From assembly GCA_012974445.1 (NCBI GenBank), contig JAAXQG010000150.1:1-35227 (forward strand): a stretch of 35,227 nt of DNA, read 5' to 3'. The notes under the pieces were generated by a model, which was given only the letters and a program-made list of their open reading frames with translations, was not told where the DNA came from and searched no databases. The translations under genes were made by a program, and so were the position numbers. Below, piece by piece: positions 28,713 to 35,227 of this stretch. Origin of the DNA: Desulfuromonadales bacterium (GTDB taxonomy: Bacteria; Desulfobacterota; Desulfuromonadia; Desulfuromonadales; JAAXQG01). Position 1 is the stretch's first letter, and every line of letters starts with the position of its first letter.

Positions 28713-30610
28713 TACTTTTCCAAGCTAACCCGATCCTCGACGCAGGACTCAGGGGCAGGTGAGATATCGGAGCCTTCAGCCGATGAATGACCGTCGGTCT
28801 CATCCTTAGATTTATCGGGAAGCTCTTCGCCATTGACCAGCGCCCTGACCTCAACACCATCGAGGGTCTCCTTCTCAAGCAGAGCCTCAGCCAGACGGGT
28901 CAACCCTTCCATATGGGCGGCGACAATGGTGTGGGTACGATCGTAACTCTCGGTTACGATCCGACGAATCTCCGCATCGATCTCTTTGGCGGTCTGTTCG
29001 CTGAAGTTTTTCATATGCCCCATATCCCGGCCCAGAAAGACTTCCCCTTCTTTCTCGCCAAAGGACAGTGGCCCCATCTTGTCGCTCATGCCCCACTCGC
29101 AAACCATCTTGCGGGCGATTTCTGTGGCACGCTCGATATCGTTACTCGCTCCGGTGGTCATCCCTCCCAGAGCCAGCTCTTCGGCCACACGTCCCCCCAA
29201 CAGGGTACAGATCCGGGCGTTGAGCCCGTCGCGGGATTCATTGTATTTTTCTTCCTCGGGCAGGTACATGGTGACCCCCAGCGCACGGCCCCGCGGAATG
29301 ATGGAAACCTTGTGGACGGGATCGGCCTCCGGGATAAACATCCCGACCAGTGCATGCCCGGCCTCGTGATAAGCCGTGGTTTTCTTTTCTTTTTCAGTAA
29401 TAACCATGGATCGGCGCTCGGCCCCCATCATTACCTTGTCCTTGGCCGTTTCCAGATCATCAATATCCACCTTCTGCTTGTCACGACGAGCCGCAAGAAG
29501 AGCCGCCTCGTTGACCAGGTTGGCCAGGTCAGCACCGGAGAACCCGGGTGTCCCCTTGGCGATCACACTGAGATCCACAGCTTCATCCAGAGGAACCTTG
29601 GCAGAATGAACCTTGAGAATCTGAGCGCGCCCCTTGATGTCAGGACGGGGCACCACAACCTGACGGTCGAAACGACCGGGACGAAGCAGTGCAGGATCAA
29701 GCACGTCGGGACGGTTGGTGGCAGAGATCAGAATAACCCCCTCGTTAGACTCGAAGCCATCCATCTCAACCAGCAGCTGGTTGAGCGTCTGCTCCCGCTC
29801 ATCATGACCGCCACCCATGCCGGCACCACGATGACGACCAACGGCGTCAATCTCATCGATAAAAATTATGCAGGGCGCATTCTTCTTACCCTGAACAAAA
29901 AGATCACGTACGCGGCTGGCCCCTACGCCCACAAACATCTCGACAAAATCAGAGCCGGAGATAGAGAAAAAAGGCACACCTGCCTCACCGGCGATGGCGC
30001 GGGCAAGAAGGGTTTTTCCCGTACCGGGAGATCCGATGAGCAGAGCCCCCTTGGGGATACGCCCTCCGAGACGGCTGAATTTTTTTGGATCCTTCAGGAA
30101 CTCAACGATCTCCTGGAGTTCCTCCTTGGCCTCGTCAATTCCGGCCACATCTTCAAAAGTCACACGGTCCTGAGAATCGGTCAGCAACTTTGCACGGCTC
30201 TTGCCGAAACTCATCGCCTTTCCCCCGCCGGACTGCATCTGACGCATGAAGAAAATCCAGACGCCAATCAGCAGCAGGATCGGCCCCCAGGACACCAGCA
30301 GGGTAAAGAGAAAACCCCGGTCCTCTTCGGGCTGAGCCTGAATTTTCACTCCGATTTCGCGCAGCGTAGCGATGAGATCAGGATCGGCAGGAGCGTAGGT
30401 CCGGAAACTTGCGCCGTCCTTATACTTCCCGCTGATATTGCGTCCTTGGATATTGACCTCGGCTACCTCATCGGCCTCGACAGAGGAATAGAAACTGGTG
30501 TAATCAACCTGCGTCGAATCACCCTGAGGTTTGGACATCATGTTGAAAAGCAGAATCATCATCAAGCAGATGACAAGCCAGAGAGCGAGATTTTTATAGA
30601 ATGGTTTCAC
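28712..30610 (-). CDS. ftsH: ATP-dependent zinc metalloprotease FtsH
   Basis: 632 residues, GTG start with GGGGGA upstream. Two membrane helices (~8-26 and ~103-123) flank a periplasmic domain. AAA+ module with Walker A GSPGTGKT (193-200; Ser where Pro is usual), Walker [13 protein letters not shown], the SRH region [19 protein letters not shown], then the protease zinc site HEAGH (415-419) and a later Asp in [10 protein letters not shown]. It degrades misassembled membrane proteins and some cytosolic regulators. It follows tilS by 110 nt, the order found in many bacteria. That gap shows no strong promoter (TTGTTA-17-TAGTTT is the best pair). Confidence 0.97.
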   Translation of the reverse strand: MKPFYKNLALWLVICLMMILLFNMMSKPQGDSTQVDYTSFYSSVEADEVAEVNIQGRNISGKYKDGASFRTYAPADPDLIATLREIGVKIQAQPEEDRGFLFTLLVSWGPILLLIGVWIFFMRQMQSGGGKAMSFGKSRAKLLTDSQDRVTFEDVAGIDEAKEELQEIVEFLKDPKKFSRLGGRIPKGALLIGSPGTGKTLLARAIAGEAGVPFFSISGSDFVEMFVGVGASRVRDLFVQGKKNAPCIIFIDEIDAVGRHRGAGMGGGHDEREQTLNQLLVEMDGFESNEGVILISATNRPDVLDPALLRPGRFDRQVVVPRPDIKGRAQILKVHSAKVPLDEAVDLSVIAKGTPGFSGADLANLVNEAALLAARRDKQKVDIDDLETAKDKVMMGAERRSMVITEKEKKTTAYHEAGHALVGMFIPEADPVHKVSIIPRGRALGVTMYLPEEEKYNESRDGLNARICTLLGGRVAEELALGGMTTGASNDIERATEIARKMVCEWGMSDKMGPLSFGEKEGEVFLGRDMGHMKNFSEQTAKEIDAEIRRIVTESYDRTHTIVAAHMEGLTRLAEALLEKETLDGVEVRALVNGEELPDKSKDETDGHSSAEGSDISPAPESCVEDRVSLEK

Positions 30611-30720
30611 ATTTTCCCCCGAATTACTGTTGGTTCCGGTGAAAAGCCCATGAAAGCGGCCAGATCAGCAGATAAAATTCCACGAAAACTAACACAAGGA
30701 ACCTGTTTTAACAAGTGACT

Positions 30721-32082
30721 TTAGGTCTTTGCAGACGCCACAAGTTCGAGGCGCCAGACCCCTGCCCCGGCTTTCGGCCAGTACCCCTCACAGCGCCTGA
30801 CACCGGCCACCCAGAGCAGTTCTTCACCGAAGCATACCAGAGGAACCAGATCACGCCGATAACGAGGGACTCGCTGCTCGATGAGCAGATCCTTGAGGGA
30901 CTTGTGCCCCATCATACCGCTGGGTCGAAGGCGATCACCGGGAACCCGCCCCCTTACCCTGAAGGGCAAAAAGCAGCTTCCGGCATCAAACTCCGCAAAC
31001 TGCCCCCCTTTCGCGCCAGGCGCATGTTCCAGAGATAATCTAAGCCACTCACCCGAGCTAAGCTCATAGAGCCCCTCGGCATCCATCACCAGAGGCTCAA
31101 GCCTCTGAAGCGCCGGAATCTGGCGCAAAACAAGAAGCTGCCCTCCGCTACGAAGCACAACCGAAGCGGGCAGATCCATCGACCAGTCGCCCCGCGCCTC
31201 AAGCCGCAGCGCCACCGAATCCAGATGGACAGCCTCAATTCCAGAGAGCGATCCGCGCACTCTTCGCAGCGACTCACGCAGAACCCTGAGCCTGAGCGCC
31301 ATGTGCAACTCCAGCAGAGCCGCCACATCCAGTCCGAGCCCCCCCTCGGCAGCGCAGCCAGACTTCTCAAGCCAGGCGTCGACCTGCTGCTGCCAAAAAT
31401 CCTCCTCAACCCCTAACCGATCAGCCAAAGCGGACAGATGGATGTCGATGCGGGGATTATAGTCACGAAGCAGTGGAAGGAGCTCATGGCGAATCCGGTT
31501 ACGAGTAAAACGCAGATCCCGGTTACTCTCATCCTCCACGAATGACTCCCCCTTAGAGGCCAGATACTGGCGGATTTCGCTACGCCCGAACTCGAGCAGG
31601 GGGCGAATCAACAAACCAGAGCGGGGACGCATAGCAGCCAGCCCCGAGGCTCCACTACCTCGCAGGAGGCGATGCACCACGGTCTCGGCCTGATCATCCC
31701 GATGATGCCCCAGGGCGATACAAGAGCAGCCCTGCTGATGCGCCAGATCAAACAAAAACCGGCGACGCTCTGCCCTAGCCAAAGCCTCCACCCCGCCCAG
31801 GCCGGGCCGATGGAGATCGGGGATCGAAATCTCCCTGACATGAAAGGGAACCTCGAAGCGCAAACAGAGATCCCGGACGAAATCACTATCCCCAGCGCTT
31901 TGAGCCCTGAGGCCATGGTCCATATGAGCCACTGCGATGCTAAGCCCCCAGCGCTCACGAAGCCCAAGCAACAGACAAAGCAGCGCAACAGAGTCAGCGC
32001 CACCGGAGACAGCAACCAGAACAGAGTCGCCAGCACGCAGAAGACCCCGGGCCCGCAAAAGTGATTCAAAGCGCTTTTCCAT
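30721..32082 (-). CDS. tilS: tRNA(Ile)-lysidine synthase
   Basis: 453 residues from the ATG at 32080-32082, with GGAG 6 nt upstream. The open frame extends to 32193, but that part lies inside a tRNA and a terminator. PP-loop VLVAVSGGADSVALL (SGGADS 26-31), VAHMDHGLR, ALGHHRDDQAETV and the C-terminal TilS substrate-binding domain (~370-453) with RPSGMMGHKSLKDLLIEQRVPR. It ligates lysine to C34 of the CAT-anticodon tRNA-Ile2 so that it reads AUA. A CAT-anticodon tRNA is encoded directly upstream. Confidence 0.95.
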   Translation of the reverse strand: MEKRFESLLRARGLLRAGDSVLVAVSGGADSVALLCLLLGLRERWGLSIAVAHMDHGLRAQSAGDSDFVRDLCLRFEVPFHVREISIPDLHRPGLGGVEALARAERRRFLFDLAHQQGCSCIALGHHRDDQAETVVHRLLRGSGASGLAAMRPRSGLLIRPLLEFGRSEIRQYLASKGESFVEDESNRDLRFTRNRIRHELLPLLRDYNPRIDIHLSALADRLGVEEDFWQQQVDAWLEKSGCAAEGGLGLDVAALLELHMALRLRVLRESLRRVRGSLSGIEAVHLDSVALRLEARGDWSMDLPASVVLRSGGQLLVLRQIPALQRLEPLVMDAEGLYELSSGEWLRLSLEHAPGAKGGQFAEFDAGSCFLPFRVRGRVPGDRLRPSGMMGHKSLKDLLIEQRVPRYRRDLVPLVCFGEELLWVAGVRRCEGYWPKAGAGVWRLELVASAKT

Positions 32083-32102
32083 CGAAAGCTCCAGATAAAA
32101 CG

Positions 32103-32139
32103 AAAAAAGGGCCCTCTCCGCTCTGCGGAAAGGGCCCTT
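32103..32139 (-). terminator. Strong terminator after the tRNA pair, before tilS
   Basis: On the - strand a 15-bp stem (32125-32139 with 32107-32121, one G-T pair), loop AGA, then six T. It starts 3 nt after the tRNA CCA end, and its T run ends 20 nt before the tilS ATG. Confidence 0.92.
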
Positions 32140-32142
32140 AAA

Positions 32143-32219
32143 TGGTGGCGGTACAGAGATTCGAACTCCGGACACTGCGGATATGAGCCGCATGCTCTAA
32201 CCAACTGAGCTATACCGCC
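32143..32219 (-). tRNA. tRNA with anticodon CAT, probably elongator tRNA-Met (tRNA-Ile2 possible)
   Basis: 77 nt with encoded CCA. Acceptor GGCGGTA/TACCGCC, D arm AGCTCAGTTGGTTAGAGC, anticodon stem TGCGG/CCGCA with loop CTCATAT, T arm CCGGAGTTCGAATCTCTG, discriminator A. It has a normal G1-C72 pair, so it is not an initiator. CAT anticodons can belong to Met or to lysidine-modified Ile2. The CTCATAT loop looks more like elongator Met, but the adjacent tilS makes Ile2 worth testing. Confidence 0.93.
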
Positions 32220-32256
32220 AAACTTTAACAACCTCCCAGAGGAAGGAATATTGATT

Positions 32257-32333
<77 letters not shown>

Positions 32334-32347
32334 TCAAAGCGACGCAG

Positions 32348-32376
32348 AATCTAACTCTAAGCGCCCCCATTGTCAA
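32348..32376 (-). promoter_or_regulatory. Promoter of the fMet/CAT tRNA unit
   Basis: On the - strand a perfect TTGACA (32371-32376), 17-nt spacer and TAGATT (32348-32353), 14 nt before the tRNA-fMet 5' end. The GC-rich discriminator (CTGCGTCGC) after the -10 is typical of stringently controlled stable-RNA promoters. Confidence 0.85.
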
Positions 32377-32503
32377 GAGGAATATTTCGACAAAGCCGCT
32401 CGCCCGAGCATCTAAAATTACCGCTGTAAAAACAGTAGCTTGAAAACAACAAAATGACTCGGCAGCGCGGGAAGGGCAAAATATAAACTGAAAAAACCCA
32501 ATT
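32377..32503. other. Non-coding gap between the SPOR gene and the tRNA promoter
   Basis: No open frame of note. The - strand after the SPOR stop has TTGGGTTTTTTC without a convincing stem, and a small CTGT-TTTT-ACAG hairpin lies nearer the promoter. Where the argS-SPOR transcript ends is not clear. Confidence 0.4.
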
Positions 32504-33316
32504 CTACCGCTGAGTCATGAACGCTGACAACTTCTCACGGGCCTTAACTCCCTCGACCACCTGCTGGGCGGAGGCGGAATCCGCATAAGGGCCTATGCGC
32601 ACCCTGTACCAGGTGCCCTTCTCCCCAAGAGTTGCCGTCTCAGTAAATGCGGGATATCCGGCAGCCTGCAGTCTCACTTCAAGTCGCTGGGCATCGGCCT
32701 GGGCCTTGAACGAAGCAACCTGAACCACAAACCTGCCCTCCGAAGCGGCAGTGGGCATTGGCGCTTTCTCAGCTACGACTTCAGCAGCCGAAGCGGCTGC
32801 TGCCTCAACGGGAGCGGCTGCCGCAGTTCGGGCGGGAGCTGAAGTCTTCCCTTTCAACCCCGGGTTCAGCCCTGCCCCCAGTGGAAGAGGTTCGTTTTTG
32901 GACAATGTCTCATAAAAGGTCAACTCTGCCTTCTGAGGCGCGGCAGCCGCAGGGGGCTCAGCAACTTCTTTCGCCTCAGAGACCTCGGGAGTCCCGGGCA
33001 GCTCAACCGGGGGCAAAATCGGCTCTACAGCCTTCGGGGAAACCTCAGCCGCTGCTTGGGCAACGGGCCGGGGCCCAACCGGCTGCCGTGCCTGCTTAAC
33101 TGCGTTACGAACCTCATTAACTACCTGGGCCGCTGACGCAGAGGGCGCAACTGCAGCAGGAGCGACAACCGCCATCGGCTGAGCGGAGCCACTCTTTCCA
33201 ACCATAACGCCGAAGGAAAAGCTCACCAGAGAGACCACCAGGAGCAATCCCAGAACCATAACGGCCCTTCTTTTCTCTTTGCGACGCTGAACTCTCGATG
33301 TACCCGCGTGAACCAT
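32504..33316 (-). CDS. SPOR-domain, single-pass membrane protein
   Basis: 270 residues. A basic cytoplasmic N-terminus (RRKEKRR) precedes one membrane helix (~19-40, VMVLGLLLVVSLVSFSFGVM). A long Ala/Pro/Val/Glu-rich low-complexity periplasmic linker (~45-190) follows, then a C-terminal SPOR domain (~195-268) with GRFVVQVASFKAQADAQRLE and WYRVRIGPYADSASAQQV. SPOR domains bind glycan strands denuded of stem peptides and target proteins to the division septum (FtsN/DedD type). It starts 19 nt after argS with GGGAGG 5 nt upstream, so it is co-transcribed with argS. The exact division role is inference. Confidence 0.92.
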   Translation of the reverse strand: MVHAGTSRVQRRKEKRRAVMVLGLLLVVSLVSFSFGVMVGKSGSAQPMAVVAPAAVAPSASAAQVVNEVRNAVKQARQPVGPRPVAQAAAEVSPKAVEPILPPVELPGTPEVSEAKEVAEPPAAAAPQKAELTFYETLSKNEPLPLGAGLNPGLKGKTSAPARTAAAAPVEAAAASAAEVVAEKAPMPTAASEGRFVVQVASFKAQADAQRLEVRLQAAGYPAFTETATLGEKGTWYRVRIGPYADSASAQQVVEGVKAREKLSAFMTQR

Positions 33317-33335
33317 GAGGCCCTCCCTTTCTTAC

Positions 33336-35000
33336 TTACATTTTCTCCGGAGCAGAAACGCCCAGCAGTCCCAGGGCATCGGCCAACACCTGCCGAACGC
33401 AGTTCACCAGATAGAGGCGGGCCGCGCTCGTACGGGGATCATCAACCAGAACACGTTCACGGTTGTAGTAGGTGTGGAAACGGGACGCGAGATCCTGCAG
33501 ATAGAAGACGAGGCGGTGGGGCTCACACTGCAGAGCCGCCCCCTCCAGTGTCTCGGGATAGCGCGAAAGAAGCTTGGCTAGAGCGAGCTCCTCATCCAAC
33601 TCAAGAGCATCGAAATCAACGCCTCCCGCTACGGGCAGCTCCACTCCGGCATCCCGGGCATTGCGGTTGATGCTGCAGACCCGAGCATGAGCATACTGCA
33701 CATAGTAAACGGGGTTATCCGAGGACTGCTGCTTGGCCAGCTCCAGGTCGAAATCGAGCTGGCTGTCGGTACGGCGCATCAGGAAGAAGAAACGGCAGGC
33801 ATCGCGCCCAACCTCTTCAACCACCTCGCGCAGGGTGACAAATTCACCGCTGCGGGTACTCATGGCCACCTGCTCGCCACCGCGCAGCAGATTCACAAGC
33901 TGAACCAGTATAACCTGCAGATCCTCGGCGCTGCGCCCCAGCCCCTGAAAGGCCGCCTTCATGCGGGGGACATAGCCGTGGTGATCGGCACCCCAGACAT
34001 CCACAACCAGGTCGAAGCCCCGATCGAACTTATCCTTGTGATAAGCGATATCCGAGGCGAAATAAGTGGTAGCGCCATTGGAACGCACAAGCACCCGATC
34101 CTTGTCGTCACCGTAACGGGTGGTTTTGAACCAGAGCGCCCCCTCGCTGTCGTAAAGCTGACCGCGCTGCTTCAGAAAATCGATCCCCCCCTGGACCTCA
34201 CCGCGATCATAAAGCCCCTGTTCGCTGAACCAGTGATCATGGCTCACCCCGAACTGCTCCAGGTCTTGGCGAATGCCGCTGAGGATGGCATCGCCTCCGT
34301 AGCGGGCAAACCAGGCGATGGCTTCATCTTCGGGAAGCTCGAGAAACCGCTGGCCCTCTTTTTCAAGAACCTCCGCAGAGATATCTCGGACGTATTCCCC
34401 CTGATAGCAGTCAGATGGGAAGTCGACGCTGTGCCCAAGGCACTGACGGTAACGCAGAAAAAGCGAGCGCCCCAGGGTGTTCATCTGGTTACCCGCATCG
34501 TTAATGTAATACTCGCGCTGAACGTCGAAACCGACAGCCTCATAGAGGGTGGCAACCACGTCGCCGGTGACTGCTCCCCGGCCATGTCCTATGTGCAGAG
34601 GCCCAGTAGGGTTGGCGCTGACAAACTCTACCTGGACCTTCTTGCCGCCGCCCACGCTGGAGCGACCGAAAGCCGCACCCTCTTGGACAATCTGATCCAG
34701 CACCTTGAACCAGCAGCTCTTGACCAGGGTAAAGTTAATAAACCCGGGGCCGGCGATCTCCAGCTTGCGCCAGAGTCCGTCCCCCTCGCCAAGGGCCTTT
34801 ACCAGCGCCTCGGCAATCTGGCGGGGAGCCTTCTTCTCGGCGCGGGCCATCCCCAGAGCCAGGTTGGTGGCAAAATCACCATGCTCCGCCCGGGCGGGAA
34901 TTTCAAATTCAATCTCGGGGATGTCTCCGGAGCTCAGTGAACCCTCGGCATAACATTTTTTCAGCGCGGCCTCGACTGACTGCTTCAGACGGTCCTTCAT
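33336..35000 (-). CDS. argS: Arginyl-tRNA synthetase
   Basis: 554 residues from the ATG at 34998-35000 (an upstream in-frame TTG at 35025-35027 is less likely; AGGAAG is ~11 nt before the ATG). N-terminal Arg-specific domain, then the class I HIGH motif ANPTGPLHIGHGRGA, and at the KMSKS position EQVAMSTRSGEFVTL, where both usual lysines are replaced. The DALR anticodon-binding C-terminus ends LADALGLLGVSAPEKM. It charges tRNA-Arg. First gene of the argS-SPOR unit, behind a good sigma70-type promoter. Confidence 0.96.
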   Translation of the reverse strand: MKDRLKQSVEAALKKCYAEGSLSSGDIPEIEFEIPARAEHGDFATNLALGMARAEKKAPRQIAEALVKALGEGDGLWRKLEIAGPGFINFTLVKSCWFKVLDQIVQEGAAFGRSSVGGGKKVQVEFVSANPTGPLHIGHGRGAVTGDVVATLYEAVGFDVQREYYINDAGNQMNTLGRSLFLRYRQCLGHSVDFPSDCYQGEYVRDISAEVLEKEGQRFLELPEDEAIAWFARYGGDAILSGIRQDLEQFGVSHDHWFSEQGLYDRGEVQGGIDFLKQRGQLYDSEGALWFKTTRYGDDKDRVLVRSNGATTYFASDIAYHKDKFDRGFDLVVDVWGADHHGYVPRMKAAFQGLGRSAEDLQVILVQLVNLLRGGEQVAMSTRSGEFVTLREVVEEVGRDACRFFFLMRRTDSQLDFDLELAKQQSSDNPVYYVQYAHARVCSINRNARDAGVELPVAGGVDFDALELDEELALAKLLSRYPETLEGAALQCEPHRLVFYLQDLASRFHTYYNRERVLVDDPRTSAARLYLVNCVRQVLADALGLLGVSAPEKM

Positions 35001-35076
35001 AGGTATATTGCTTCCTTCTCTGTTCAATGATTCTCCGGGCTCGGGGCGCGGGTTAATGACAAGCTAAAAACTCCGT

Positions 35077-35105
35077 ATGCTATCCCCTGCCCGTTCCCCT
35101 GTCAA
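35077..35105 (-). promoter_or_regulatory. Promoter of argS
   Basis: On the - strand a perfect TTGACA (35100-35105), 17-nt spacer and TAGCAT (35077-35082), which predicts a leader of about 70 nt before the argS ATG. Confidence 0.75.
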
Positions 35106-35136
35106 GAATCAGTGTAACGCCATACAGCCCCCGCAT

Positions 35137-35227
35137 TCACCCCGGCCCTGCAGCATCTGCGCTGACGCCTTCGAGTCGAAACCGTACCCGCACATCCACC
35201 CATCCCGGCACCGGCTCATCCCCAACC
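35137..35227 (-). CDS. C-terminal end of an upstream gene (partial)
   Basis: On the - strand the frame entering at the right edge is open for 29 codons and ends with TGA at 35137-35139. Its visible residues include EPVPGWVDVRVRFRLEG, a sensible protein-like pattern with GC-rich third positions. A pilin-like or secretion-type C-terminus is possible, but too little is present to identify it. Another - strand frame is also open here but is rich in Cys and Trp and looks non-coding. Confidence 0.4.
   Translation of the reverse strand, partial: VGDEPVPGWVDVRVRFRLEGVSADAAGPG

Noticed and set aside
28787-30718. 643-codon open frame on the + strand opposite ftsH
   Set aside because: A shadow of ftsH produced by GC-rich third positions; no recognisable domain, and ftsH is unmistakable on the other strand.
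32083-32193. Longer tilS frame starting at 32193
   Set aside because: The extra 37 codons lie inside the CAT tRNA gene and the terminator and do not resemble TilS; the ATG at 32082 has a good ribosome binding site and fits the family start.
33687-34940. 417-codon open frame on the + strand opposite argS
   Set aside because: Antisense shadow of argS, with no family features.

Overview
The window looks like a chromosomal housekeeping region of a delta-proteobacterium, most likely of the Desulfuromonadales (Geobacter/Pelobacter/Desulfuromonas type). The reasons are the gene orders tilS-ftsH-folP-cdaA-cdaR-glmM-pdxJ-acpS-nnr-CBS-tsaE, lysC-cimA, ispE-tRNA-Gln-prs-rplY-pth-ychF and rpsF-rpsR-DUF2232-rplI-dnaB, the CimA-type citramalate synthase, the moderately high GC content, and the hybrid kinase/HD-GYP pair. 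This assignment rests on recognised proteins and synteny, not on a database search. No insertion sequence, integrase, phage gene or CRISPR array was seen.

Left end, + strand (1-4411): a hybrid histidine kinase cut by the window edge (sensor, HisKA, HATPase, two receiver domains, HPt) overlaps by 11 nt a receiver/HD-GYP protein. Together they form a phosphorelay that probably controls c-di-GMP hydrolysis. A hairpin terminator at 4451-4474 closes the unit against the convergent dnaB.

Everything else is on the - strand, described here in the direction of transcription (right to left). A protein fragment at the right edge is followed by a sigma70-type promoter and argS, then a SPOR-domain membrane protein. 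A strong promoter then drives initiator tRNA-fMet and a second CAT-anticodon tRNA, ending in a 15-bp terminator just before tilS. Next comes a tightly packed block, tilS-ftsH-folP-cdaA-cdaR-glmM-pdxJ-acpS-nnr-CBS-tsaE-lpdA-lysC, with many 1-7 nt overlaps. It covers tRNA lysidine formation, membrane proteolysis, folate, c-di-AMP, amino-sugar and PLP synthesis, CoA-dependent carrier activation, metabolite repair and t6A synthesis. After a terminator come cimA, a ComEA-like helix-hairpin-helix membrane protein and a 51-residue zinc-ribbon gene with its own promoter and terminator. Then follow pdhA-pdhB-pdhC (pyruvate dehydrogenase E1 alpha, E1 beta, E2), whose E3 is probably the nearby lpdA. The last parts are ispE-tRNA-Gln-prs-rplY-pth-ychF and the ribosomal operon rpsF-rpsR-DUF2232-rplI-dnaB.

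Points most worth a second look: five genes (dnaB, ychF, ispE, cimA, tilS) have an intrinsic-terminator-like hairpin only 13-27 nt before the start codon, leaving no room for a promoter; a two-CBS-domain protein shares an operon with the c-di-AMP cyclase; a CAT tRNA of debatable identity (Met or Ile2) sits next to tilS; and the small zinc-ribbon gene is easily missed. No clearly new multi-gene system was found; most of the window is conserved core genome.
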